Part shown: piece after piece, positions 24,090 to 34,327 of the stretch
Position numbering within the stretch: the first letter of the stretch is position 1
Layout: each line of letters opens with the position of its first letter
NCBI RefSeq assembly: GCF_040958095.1
Contig: NC_091209.1
Location: forward strand, 11,420,895 to 11,484,894
Reading direction: 5' to 3'
DNA: 64,000 nt
Source of the DNA: Procambarus clarkii
Lineage: Eukaryota; Arthropoda; Malacostraca; Decapoda; Cambaridae
The notes under the pieces: model-generated
Databases searched by the model: none
What the model was told of the DNA's origin: nothing
The model's input: only the letters and a program-made list of their open reading frames with translations
Translations under genes and position numbers: made by a program

Positions 24090-24235
24090 CCTGCTTCCCT
24101 TGTCGCGTCTCCTCCCCCTCTCCCCCCCCCCCTTCTGCTCCCATGTCGCGTCTCCTCCCCCCTCTCCCCCCCCCCCTTCTGCTCCCATGTCGCGTCTCCA
24201 CCCCCTCTCCCACCCCCCACCTGCTTGTCGCGTCT
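24090..24235. repeat. C/T-rich minisatellite at the gap edge
   Basis: About four units of a roughly 50-base repeat, catgtcgcgtctcctccccc followed by C runs and cttctgctc. The array continues into the gap and probably caused it. Confidence 0.85.
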
Positions 24236-24308
24236 CCCGCTCCATTTTTATGGGGGAAACTATCATTATTTCAATTTTCCTTGACGAATCGCAGGTTGGA
24301 TTAAGTGC

Positions 24309-24780
24309 ACATGATTGGCTACCATCTGACTATCTGAGCGGCCTGAGGGCCAGCCATATTCCCAGGCGATAATGTATTTGACTTGAGGTCAAAGTTAAAT
24401 AATAATTCTAATAATTACTATTATTAATTAAGGTCTATAATTCGCCTATGATTCATATCTGCCACTTATGGCTCTTTATTTTAGGCTTGTAATTTTAAGG
24501 TTTAATAATTAAGATTATAGTGAAGTCAGCGAAGATGATGGCTGTTGACAGATGAACTAAACTAAACTAAAAATAAAATTTTCTTTAGTAAAATAAACAA
24601 ACGTTATAAGTCTCTATTGTGTCAACTAATGTTTCAATGCATGATTTAAACCAGTATTCTACAGTGCATCCTGTTAAAGGTTAGCACTTAGGGGAATCTT
24701 GGTACTTCTCGGTAAATTATAATAAGCGCACTATATAAATTACAACAATGGTTCGTTCCCCACACATTATATACAATGGT
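24309..24780 (-). mobile_element. Dispersed element, inverted copy of 34.33-34.83 kb
   Basis: Blocks tctgagcggcctgaggg, gacttgaggtcaaagttaaa, gcgaagatgatggctgttga and caatggttcgttcc appear in reverse complement and reverse order at 34.33-34.83 kb. Family not recognised. Confidence 0.7.
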
Positions 24781-25470
24781 ATATACTGCCGCCCGGTGGA
24801 TGGGTTGTACAGTAATGTTATCAGTAGTCCCATATTTATACCTCATAAATATCACAAACTGTAGGCTAATGCGTGATAAGAGATTTAGATGGAGCATCAA
24901 CTGCCCGCTGGGGGGAGGGGGTGTAGGCAGGTGGTATTATGGACAAATAATTGACATTATATAATCATTCATAATAAGTCTTTAAACGGGTAATAAAACC
25001 CGCACATGCACAAGTTCTTAACTTAAAATATGTAAGACTTACCAGTGTACCACCTAGACTCCACATTTTACAAAACTGTATAAACTTTGCACTTAAAATG
25101 TCAAGTTTCATATTGTCAATCATTAATTTTCTAGCTTAAATATTTGGACGTTATTCGCTAATATTAGTCTCTTGTTACCATATTCCATCATTGTTAATGA
25201 ACTCGTAAGCTTCTGTGTGTCTTAGTCCATACTTGTCTAATCTTATTTATATTGATAGTGGACCCCCCGTACCCCATCATATGGGTGATAATGGACCCCA
25301 TACATTGACTAGTTGTGCACACCTATAACCATCCTGTGGGCGGTAGTGAAGGTTGCTAGTGTTTAACGCAGGCTTAATGAACTGTATTTACGTAACGGTA
25401 AGAAGTGTAATATTTACTTGAAACTTGTCATTCCTAATGTTGCCTTCCCCTCGTCCCCAGGTCCGGCCAA
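24781..25470. other. AT-rich spacer with scattered minisatellite-like units
   Basis: Units resembling the 33.7 kb minisatellite occur at 24788-24812 (gcccggtggatgggtt) and 25258-25365 (gtggaccccataca, catcctgtgggcggtagtg). Nothing else recognised. Confidence 0.4.
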
Positions 25471-25479
25471 CTACACCAC

Positions 25480-26300
25480 ACAAGAGAAGGCGTCGAGGAC
25501 AGTCTCTCAACTGAACATCTTTGACGACGGAATAAAACGATGAACTAAGTTAAGAAGTTGGGAAAGAATTGGATCCACTCTACACTGATGGGTCGTCTAA
25601 CACTGTCAATGGCAGGGCTGGTGCAGCATACACGGTAATGAGGAATAATGCCTTACAATGTGACAATGAAGGAAAAGCCCGTATTGAGAACTCGGCTCTT
25701 CAACGCAAGTAGAGCTAACTGCCATTGTTATGGCGTTAAGGTTCCTTGAACGAAACGCCAATTTGCAGTAATCTGCAGCGATTCACAAACAGCGCTACAA
25801 AGCCTTAGTCGGGCAGGAAGTCTTGCAATAGCAGCTGAAATCCGAAGTTGAGAGTACTAACCAATCAAGGAAGTCAAATTTCTGTGGATTCCCTCCCATG
25901 TTGGAATCTGGAAATGCACAACAGATGTTCTGCTAGCTGCTGAAAGACCATATAGATTTTTTATACCAAAGACTTCTACAAATTAGAGGTATTGTCAGGC
26001 AATATCAGTGACAATGTTGCTGAGGTAAGGAGGATAGACCAAAAAGCCAGTGAATGTGAACTGATACAATGTGGTTGCGACTGGCAATCCCAATCAATAT
26101 GGACGAAGAGGTGGTAGCCGCGGGAGAGAATCAGTAATAGTGAGAATCCGTCTTGGATAAATATCCATGGAGATTCGGAGTGGAAACAGTTGGGCAGCAA
26201 AGTTGCAGAATCTGTAGTGATGGACACGGCTTTGACAACTACCCGAGAGTGTGAACATTTTAAGTCATTAGAAATGTGTAGCATAATACCCACATTAAGC
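25480..26300 (+). mobile_element. Decayed LINE: RNase H domain and C-terminal Cys/His end
   Basis: The frame reads LYTDGSSNTVNGRAGAAYTV, with the D of YTDGS, then ICSDSQTALQSLSRAG with the second catalytic Asp, then FLWIPSHVGI. This is RNase H as found in I, R1 and similar LINEs. Further on come VRIRLG, KYPWRFGVE, SCRICSDGHGF and RECEHF, a C-terminal zinc-binding end. Several frameshifts. The first 75 bases (PTTPHKRRRRGQSLN, stop) are of uncertain origin. Confidence 0.75.
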
Positions 26301-26394
26301 TAAGAAAACAAACATACTGTTAAGAGATTTTTCCCGTCTTGCACCTGCACGATAACGTAAGACTTTAAGGATTGACAATGTTGTTCTTCTAGTT

Positions 26395-26575
26395 TTGAGA
26401 AGCTGTTCACGTGATAGTAAAGTCCCAGCTGTGTCTGGGTACAAGTGACAGGATAAACAACCCAGCTATTGGAGTGTTGTACATGTTGCTATGGCGGTGT
26501 GTTCACTCACAGGATGAGTGGCGCTGCCCAATAAACTCGCCCCTCGGGGCAAAATCTAAATTTAAAACTATGCCT
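26395..26575 (+). repeat. Dispersed repeat ending in a CGCCCCTCGGGGC hairpin, copy 1
   Basis: It shares tcccagctgtgtctgggtac, aagtgacaggat and actcgcccctcggggcaaaa with 52.61-52.79 kb. The family is not recognised; the size suggests a SINE-like repeat. Confidence 0.65.
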
Positions 26576-26594
26576 TGCCCGTCATCACTTGGTC

Positions 26595-26725
26595 TTCTAT
26601 ATATATGAAGGTACATTGGGTCTGAGTACGTAGCATTGATGATTTAACTTGTAAAGCCAATAACCCGGAGTTTCGGGCAGGTCCTTAATCAGAGATAAAT
26701 TTTGCTAGAAATTACCTACTTAATG
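26595..26725 (-). mobile_element. LINE 3' tail scrap
   Basis: aaggtacattgggtctgag and tttcgggcaggtccttaatc are the inverted 3' untranslated end of the LINE at 15.1 kb. Confidence 0.6.
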
Positions 26726-27129
26726 TTAAGTGTTAACCCTCGAATTTTACTTTAATGTACCCGTTATCAACAGGTACATTGTAGCATAATTTGAAGATTA
26801 ATTAAAGGTGAAATGTAAAATCTACGTTAAATATAACCATATGAAGGCAATGATTACAATGTTGAAGTTGTATGGTTTAGGTACGTTTTGGAGGATTGGG
26901 GAGCACAAGATAGTTCTCGTCTAAGAACTTCCCATATTGGTTTCCAAATGCATGATAGAATTGAGTTAGCAAAAACCTTTCACTCAAAGGAAGAATTAAT
27001 TACCATCTTGGACTGACTTTGAGCAGTCTAAGGGCAGTAATATTCCGGGACTATCAATAAAAATCTCTTCAACTTGGTGAAATTCACAAGTTACTCAATC
27101 ATGCGGTACTTCCTGCATAATAGAATAAG

Positions 27130-27400
27130 TCGTCCAATAAGTAATTATCAATAGAAGGCACCAAACCGGGAAGGCTATGTAGCACCATCAAATGTGCGGG
27201 ATAATCAGAGGGCGCTAAATATCACCAAGGATGCCAATACGAGAAAAAACGCATAAGGCGAACGATATCAAAAGTACCAGTCGCCAAGAATTCTATCGAA
27301 GGACAAACGACCGCGAGGGGCGGTCGGAAAACAGGTCATCCAATAAGGGTTAGCAGACGCCTAGATGTCACCACGGCTAGGCTTAGGCTCGGCTAAAAGT
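27130..27400 (-). mobile_element. LINE C-terminal zinc-finger region, scrap
   Basis: caccaaaccgggaaggctat, aatatcaccaaggatgccaa and aattctatcgaaggacaaac match 56.46-56.78 kb (same strand) and, inverted, 37.08-37.30 kb. On the - strand the better 56.5 kb copy has a C-x-x-C...H...C pattern typical of LINE ORF2 ends. Confidence 0.55.
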
Positions 27401-27620
27401 ACCTCTGGGAGTTTGTAACATCTACTGATGTAGATGTGACTAAATGAAAACTGTCAGCAGAACTATTGGCGTATTTTGCGTCGTCATATACTGGAATGTG
27501 GAAAATCGCAGAATTCAGAGAACACCATCAATGGAGTCCAAGAACTTCATCCATAATGATGTGCTGCCGGGCATCTGAGGGAAGTATCCAAAATGTGCCC
27601 ACTGTAGGTGCAGCCTGCAC

Positions 27621-28415
27621 GTGACTGTAAAGCTGCCGCCCAGTTGGGTGGCGGTAAAACTGCCGCCCAATTGGGTGGCGCACATTACTAAAACTGCCGC
27701 CCAATTGGGCGGCGGTAAAACTGCCGCCCAGTTGGGTGGCGGTAAAACTGCCGCCCAATTGGTTGGCTGTAAAACTGCCGCCCAATTGGGCGGCGCACAT
27801 TACTAAAACTGCCGCCCAGTTGGGTGGCGGTAAAACTGCCGCCCAATTGGGTGGCTGTAACACTGCCGCCCAATTGGGCGGCGCACATGACTAAAGCTGC
27901 CGCCGTTGTGGGGAACATGACTAAAGCTGCCGCCCAGTTGGGTGGCGGTAAAACTGCCGCCCAATTGGGTGGCTGTAAAACTGCCGCCCAATTGGGCGGC
28001 GCACATTACTAAAACTGCCGCCCAATTGGGCGGCGGTAAAACTGCCGCCCAATTGGGTGGCGGTAAAACTGCCGCCGTTGTGGGGAACATGACTAAAGCT
28101 GCCGCCCAATTGGGTGGCGGTAAAACTGCCGCCCAATTGGGTGGCGCACATGACAAGCTGCCGCCGTTGTGGGGAACATGACTAAAGCTGCCGCCCAATT
28201 GGGCGGCTGTAAAACTGCCGCCCAATTGGGCGGCGGTAAAACTGCCGCCCAATTGGGCGGCGGTAAAACTGCCGCCCAATTGGGTGGCGGTAAAACTGCC
28301 GCCGTTGTGGGGAACATGACTAAAGCTGCCGCCCAATTGGGTGGCGCACATGACTAAAGCTGCCGCCGTTGTGTTGTGAACATGGCTGAAGTTCTCCACC
28401 CAATAGGGTGGCTGT
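27621..28415. repeat. GC-rich self-complementary satellite array
   Basis: About 28 units of roughly 27 bases, mostly gccgcccaattgggcggc plus a ggtaaaact spacer. The 18-base core is a perfect palindrome in many units; others have gggtggc. Units with gttgtggggaacatgactaa break the array into blocks, giving a higher-order pattern. All long frames here come from the repeat. Confidence 0.95.
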
Positions 28416-28954
28416 TAAGCAAGACTACAGAAAGTGTTACTATAGTGCCATGAATAGTGACTTTAGAGCCTCTTGAATCACTTGATATCAGAAGATTATT
28501 GGTGCGTATGTATTTATGTAAATGATTGTATACATGTGTACACGTTACATTAACAATTGTCCAGCTAGCTTCAAACGATTGTCACTTCCTGAACCCATTA
28601 TGTGACTAACCCTTTTCACCTTCGCCCGCGGGATGGGTGTAGGGTGCACAAGACAAGATCAGACCTGTTATGTGACTATCAAACTTATGAACTACCAACT
28701 AATTTGTATATTTAGATGGTTTGAAGAATTTTAGAATCTTTTTACATTCTTTCATACAGTAGTCCAGATGGATACACCCATGACATCAATAGTATGGATA
28801 ACTAGAGTTCATATTCATTGTCCTACTGCCTCGTATTAATCCAAGATTGAATTCTAAAATGGACAAGCAAACTCAAAATTGAGTGGCAGAGGCGTCTGAC
28901 AGCTTTCTTCCAAAAGATCAACAGTTAATGTAGTCTCTAGCTCCTACACGAAAC

Positions 28955-29190
28955 CATGTCTTCTTGAGATGTTATCTTGAGATGATTTTTGGGGCTTTAG
29001 TGTCCCCGCGGCCCTGTCTTCGACCAGGCCTCCACCCCCAGGAAGCAGCCCGTGACAGCTGACTAACACCCAGGTACCTATTTTACTGCTAGGTAACAGG
29101 GGTATAGGGTGAAAGAGAAACTGCCCATTGTTTCTTGCCGGCGTCCGGGATCGAACCCGGGACCACAGGATCACATGTCAGATGCAAAAC
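28955..29190 (-). mobile_element. tRNA-derived SINE
   Basis: On the - strand the B-box gggttcgatcccg is followed by gaaacaatgggcagtttctc, ctagcagtaaaataggtacc, ggcctggtcgaagac and cccaaaaatcatctcaagat. This is the most complete copy of the family in the window, close to the one at 2.7 kb. Confidence 0.85.
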
Positions 29191-29310
29191 TTTTAGCCCA
29201 AGAGAACAAGAGATCTTTGAAGGAGGACAAAGGTTGCTTGGATTAATGGAGTCAACAATAATGGACCAACGCAGGAGACCAGCGGGAGTGTTCACCAGTC
29301 TTCCCCGTTC

Positions 29311-29662
29311 AGGCGGCAGCCCAAGCGTCCGTACTCTTACTCCACCAGGGCGTCCCAACATGCGGCAGCCCAAGCGTCCGTACTCTTACTCCACCAGGGC
29401 GTCCCAACATGCGGCAGCCCAAGCGTCCGTACTCTTACTCCACCAGGGCGTCCCAACATGCGGCAGCCCAAGCGTCCGTACTCTTACTCCACCAGGGCGT
29501 CCCAACATGCGGCAGCCCAAGCGTCCGTACTCTTACTCCACCAGGGCGTCCCAACATGCGGCAGCCCAAGCGTCCGTACTCTTACTCCACCAGGGCGTCC
29601 CAACATGCGGCAGCCCAAGCGTCCGTACTCTTACTCCACCAGGGCGTCCCAACATGCGACTC
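29311..29662. repeat. 49-bp tandem repeat, about 7 copies
   Basis: The unit gcggcagcccaagcgtccgt continues with actcttactccaccagggcg and tcccaacat. Units are almost identical, so the expansion is recent. As 49 is not a multiple of 3, three units make one frame cycle. Confidence 0.97.
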
Positions 29663-29664
29663 AC

Positions 29665-30365
29665 TGCCCGTCAGTGGGCGGCCACACACAAGAGGGAGGT
29701 TACAGTCTTCTGCAGTTCACGAGGTTGACGTTACTCTGGTTGTGGCCGACTCGCGCATCTTTCCTATTTTTAAAGTAGAAATTCACCAAATAAAAAGTAT
29801 ATCCATCAATGCAAGTATTAGTTCACACAATTAAAACTGATGGAACAAACAACATGCGTGCATCACTTGTTCCATATTTTAATAAATTTCATAGAAACTT
29901 CAGAGGGATATACTTTCGTTACTTTAACATTTATCTCGTGCAAAACTAAGTTTCTTCCAGATACTCTCACTAACAAACAGGCCTCCATCTTTGATACCTC
30001 GCGAGGTCACCGAGAACGAGGCCTAAAAATAGTGCCACAACCAGGTTTTACAAGGTAATAATCAAAAAGCATCAAACCGGGAAGGAGGTTTTACAAGTAA
30101 CCCGCCTACACTCCTGTCTGTTGTGGAAGGTGGGGTGGGGGGGGAAGTTACTTTGTATGTGAACCAAATGTACACTGTCTTGGGACAAGTCAAGCCATTA
30201 ATAATTTATTTAACTAGTTAAGGATTTATTAATTTTCCTAAAACTAAAAATTACCATAACTTCACTTAAGGTATTTGGTGGCAAGTCGTATACACAAATC
30301 AAAAAGTCCTGGGTAAGGTATTCAAGAAAATCATGTGCTAGTTTAAATTTTAATATTTTACAACT
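29665..30365. other. No recognised feature
   Basis: AT-rich sequence with a G run at 30129-30150 (gtggggtggggggggaag). Nothing else seen. Confidence 0.4.
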
Positions 30366-30369
30366 TAAC

Positions 30370-30534
30370 CTTTCAACGAACGAGGCCATTTCCTGGCAAA
30401 AATATGTATCTCAGGCTGTTCCCACAGACGACAGACTGACATGCTGGCAATGTCCTGCCACTTTATGCCTTCGTTATAGATGTTCTTCAGTAGCCCGAGA
30501 CGGTCCTCTTGGCCTTCCCTGTTGTCACCCGAGC
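30370..30534 (-). CDS. Candidate exon of an unrecognised - strand gene
   Basis: The 165-base segment has acceptor ttactcccgtcctcag and donor gttaag on the - strand, phase 1 in and out. The frame reads SGDNREGQEDRLGLLKNIYN, then EGIKWQDIASMSVCRLWEQP. Balanced charged and aromatic content looks like protein. Its phase fits the 32041-32110 candidate directly. If the donor is not used, the frame ends two codons later at TAA. No family recognised. Confidence 0.35.
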
Positions 30535-31230
30535 CTGAGGACGGGAGTAACATCACAACTATTATATTCCTTATGATAAGACTCAAGACATCTTTAAGTT
30601 ATTACCTTTCACGGACCTCTTTACACTTTGAGACCCTTATGAGTAACCTGCACTTTAATCTACCAAACACCCTGTATATTATGACAATTTGAGCTGTAAT
30701 GACTAATTAATACAGTCAAACAAGCCATACAGACCCTCCAGTGAGACCAGTTGGTGCAGGACAGTGTACCCGGATGACCACCTCCAGGCCCTCGCCCCGC
30801 CCTCATAGTTGCTTCTCCACATGAACTGGATCACAATATTACGTCGTGTTACAACAATTCTTAGTCGTTAAGTAAATTAGTCCAGCAGGATGACCATATT
30901 AAATTTTTAATGCACATTTCAATTATTTATGACCATGTTAAACACAAGTCGACTCACTGAAGTGTTCTTTACCTTAAAGTGAAATTAGCTGGAACCCTCT
31001 GCCAAGACTAGCAGTAAGAGTTAACTTGATCCCAGCTGTAGGTATTAGTATTCACGCACAGTTCTTACCAGCCGTTGTTTCATGCATCTGAAACGGTTTA
31101 AAGTTAATTTAATCGAAATTTACTGTGACAAAAGCCATGTTGCGGCTTCAAACCTGCATCTTGGGTACTCTAAGCACATTTCTCTATGCGATTTAGAGTA
31201 ACCAAATCAAAACCTTAATATTTTACTTAC

Positions 31231-31519
31231 CAGGTATTCCACAGGATGGAGTGTGTAGTTCCCTGCGGCCTTTAAGGCCGGGAGACAAGCTGGGGGTGAG
31301 GGGCGAAGGGAAGCTGGTACACTTCCAGTGCAGGAAGGTGTTGGAAGGACAAGAGTGCCTGAAAGAGGACTTTTGGGAAGGGAGAGGCGAGACGAATACT
31401 GGTGCAGACAACTGGTTTTACTCAGGAGACGAAGACCACCACCACCACCAGGGACCCGTCTGGGGCATTGTAGTCCCCCGAGACTACACTCCCACACCAG
31501 TATTGTTAGCAGCAACATT
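31231..31519 (-). CDS. Candidate exon of an unrecognised - strand gene, open on both strands
   Basis: On the - strand the segment lies between acceptor ggtatttctttccag and donor gtaagtaaaa. One frame opens with ATG at base 2, starts with hydrophobic MLLLTILVWEC and stays open for 96 codons. That product is rich in S, P and L. On the + strand the same DNA has a longer-looking frame from about 31232 to the TAA at 31539-31541, with W, Y, D and a DHHHHQG run, which looks more protein-like. Including this segment in the frame used by the neighbouring candidates gives an early stop. The true strand and frame are undecided. Confidence 0.3.
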
Positions 31520-32040
31520 CTGGAAAGAAATACCAGTTTAAGACGAGACCATTTACACTTAACCCTCCTGCAAGAATATGGTTAATAAGGCAAGCCAAGG
31601 TAAAAATTATTGACTTTTTTTACTATCTTTGTATTACAGTTAAATTAGTTCTAAGTTACTACTTTCGAGGATACTCAAACCAGTGGTTAATCCTCTAAGC
31701 TAAAAGGTTATAGATAATCTAAATATTTGTCGACAACTTTCGAATCAGGCCGGCTTTTTTGAAGAGGGGGGGGGGGAGAGCCAAGAAAAAACTATAGAAG
31801 ACCGATTAATGCTACACCTTTGTAGCAACAGTGACTGCTAAATAATTTAGTTAAGCTGTTAACTTAAAGTAAAAACTAATCAATTGTCTACATTTACCAG
31901 AATAAGTGTCAAGATTGGCCTAAGTAACTAATACAGTAAACGTGTATGGCTGTATTGTATATTAGTAAACTACAGCTTTCTGAACTGCTAAAGTAATCCA
32001 CTGTTGGGAAGTGTCCAAGAGAAACATCTGACTTACTTAC

Positions 32041-32110
32041 TGGGCGTTTGTCCGGCTTGTGACAGCCTTGTGTAGACCTCCGAGGCGCTGACAACTGCAC
32101 CACTACGAAC
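32041..32110 (-). CDS. Candidate exon of an unrecognised - strand gene
   Basis: The 70-base segment lies between an acceptor (gttaactacag) and a strong donor gtaagtaagt on the - strand, about 470 bases below the predicted start site. One frame reads VRSGAVVSASEVYTRLSQAG then QTP and leaves one base. I do not recognise it. It may be coding, 5' untranslated, or a chance pair of splice sites. Confidence 0.35.
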
Positions 32111-32576
32111 CTGTAGTTAACTATCGTTTAGGTCCAATGGTCAGGACCAAGTATTCCCCTAACTTCTTACATTACAACTATTTACATAATACACTCAAGT
32201 CTGGAATTATACAATCAACTGAAATGCTACTATAAGGCAATTTTACAATATATATACGACAGGAAGTTACATAATTAACGTCTATGGTTATAAAAAAAAC
32301 CAAATACCATGGATGGACATCCTGAAGATTAACAGAACCTAGTTCATGGCTAAAAAAAATTCACTTCACCCATTGCTAGAATTACATCTCTAGGTTGCCG
32401 AGTTAAAGTAGTCGTTAACTTAATATAGCTTAGAATTTATATTTTTTTAAGGGAGCAAAGGGAGGGAGAGGGAGAGGGTGACGCAACAAGGGGGCGAGGG
32501 AGGAGGGGGACCCGCCACACACAGCCAAACAGCAAGAGACGAACCTGGAACTAGACCAAAAGTGAGGTAAAACCAC

Positions 32577-32675
32577 ACTGAAGTGAGTTTTGTCTCATCG
32601 TTTCTTTTATAACCAGCAGCCAACCAACACCGGCCGCTGATTGGTTGGCATTCACCCTAAAGCTCACCCCATTGG
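32577..32675 (-). promoter_or_regulatory. Core promoter: two CCAAT boxes, TATA box, TCAGT initiator
   Basis: On the - strand, CCAATGGGG (32675-32667) and CCAATCAG (32644-32637) are followed by TATAAAA (32611-32605) and the arthropod initiator TCAGT (32581-32577). The initiator A at 32579 lies 32 bases from the first T of the TATA box, the usual spacing. Order, orientation and spacing all agree, so a chance match is unlikely. It would drive transcription toward lower coordinates, where exon-like segments occur. No known gene is recognised downstream. Confidence 0.5.
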
Positions 32676-32814
32676 TTAACATTTTGCGCGTCTGAAGTGT
32701 CAATTATCACTGGCCAACAGCCACTCCTTCACTTCCCCAAATACGAACGAGTCTCTAATGAACCAATAATGATCCCCAGCTTAAATGTTGGAAGTTAATT
32801 TCAAAATCTATTTC

Positions 32815-33597
32815 AGTTTAGTTTAGTTCATTTATTATGCACCCCATACCCATCTTGGGAGCGGTGGTGGAAAGAGTTACAGAGGCACATAATGGGTTCA
32901 GGGACTGAACCCAACAATTCATTTAGCTAAGCAAATTACAATCTTGATGAGCTAGTTACAAAATTCAGTATAAGTCTTCACATATTTCACAAACCAAATA
33001 CAACATTCTATTGTAAATGTTGCAACAGAACAACAGGTACAACAGAGCAACATTTGCAGTAGAATCGGCAGTGAAGTAGTAGTCGTCCGTCAGTCCAGAA
33101 CTGTTAATGGCCGCTCCACAACTACAATATACAATATATGCAGTAACAAGACTAACAAACACAACAACCAAAATTCCTGACGCAACACTGGATGATGTTA
33201 AATATTTGCTTTCAATTGACTTAAGATATTGTTCGTTAATGATAAATTAAGTGATTTTAACTTATTGAAGTGGGAACATTTATGCTTTATAATAACTATT
33301 AACGTCCCATGACAGGCAACTATATAAGACCGTCTCGGGATATATAACGAACATCTACAACGACAAGATAACATAACACGACATAGCCTCTCACCACGTC
33401 AAGTCTGTCACGTGACGCTAGCCTCTGATGTTGATGCCTCTCGTCGGTGAATTTTGTAACTAGCTCATCAAGATTGTAACTTGCTTAGATAAATGAATTG
33501 TGGGGTCAGTCCCTGAGCCCATTATGTGCCTCTGTAACCCTTTCCACTACCGCCCACAAGATGGGTATGGGGTGCATAATAAATGAACTAAACTAAC
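32815..33597. mobile_element. Foldback element with about 115-bp inverted ends
   Basis: The left end agtttagttcatttattatg with caccccatacccatcttggg is the complement of the right end cccacaagatgggtatgggg with tgcataataaatgaactaaa. The match runs on through acagaggcacataatgggtt and ggactgaaccc. About 550 bases lie between the arms, with no coding text. Confidence 0.8.
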
Positions 33598-33654
33598 TTG
33601 GGAACCTGTATACTGACCATTACTGCCTTCGACACTGCCAGTGTATCCTCAGGA

Positions 33655-34250
33655 TGGATATAGGGTCCACTACAAGTCACTCAATGTGTATGGGGTCTAC
33701 TACCATCCGTAGGAGGGGGTATATGGGGTCAACTACCACCCGTAGGATGGGTATGGGGTCCACTACCACCCGAAGGATGGGTATGGGGTCCACTACCACC
33801 CGAAGGATGGGTATGGGGTCCACTACCGCCCGTAGGATGGGTATGGCGTCTACTACCACCCGTTGGATGGGTGTGGGGTCCACTACCACCCGTTGGATGG
33901 GTATGGGGTCCACTACCACCCGTTGGATGGGTGTGGGGTCTACTACCGCCCACCCGTGTGTAATAGTCAACCCCATACCCATCCTTTGGATGGTAGTGGA
34001 CCCATACTCATCCCATGGGCGGTTGTAGGCCTCATACCTATCCAACAGGTGGTAGTGGACCCCATACCCACCCTATGGGCGGCCGTGAATCATATACACA
34101 TCATCTTGGCGGTAGTGGACCCAATACCCATCAAACAGGTGGGCATCAGTCAGTCCCATACCTATCCTTTTGGGTGGTAGTGGACCTCATAAACATCGTG
34201 TGCTTGTTGTGGACCACCTTACATCCATCCTTTTTGCAGTAGTGTACCCC
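33655..34250. repeat. 30-bp minisatellite that reverses direction
   Basis: From 33655 to about 33955 the unit ggatgggtatggggtccact plus accacccgtt repeats about ten times. From about 33970 to 34250 the complementary unit (ccccatacccatcc, gtagtggac) repeats with more divergence. The unit resembles the ends of the foldback element just upstream. Confidence 0.9.
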
Positions 34251-34327
34251 ATAGACATTCCAGTCACATCGTTTTCTGTTGACGTTCCTACAATCCATTC
34301 TCTTTTTGTTTTTCCTTAGCTTACACT

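Noticed and set aside
23407-24304. Long frames of over 200 codons across the gap on both strands
   Set aside because: They are translations of N and carry no information.
25462-25517. Terminal CAT exon after the gap (acceptor cgtccccag, frame to TGA)
   Set aside because: The peptide PTTPHKRRRRGQSLN lacks the hydrophobic helices CATs have after KLSFKV, and it adjoins LINE RNase H text.
27528-28399. 198-codon repetitive protein (GGSFTATQL repeats)
   Set aside because: Product of the GC-palindrome satellite; several frames on both strands are equally open.
27621-29662. CRISPR-like arrays
   Set aside because: No unique spacers between constant repeats; these are plain tandem arrays in a eukaryotic genome.
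29135-29834. 197- and 141-codon frames with PNMRQPKRPYS repeats
   Set aside because: Product of the 49-bp array; the same peptide cycles through the frames.
33654-34045. 124-codon frame of GSTTTRRMGM repeats and its antisense
   Set aside because: Product of the 30-bp minisatellite.
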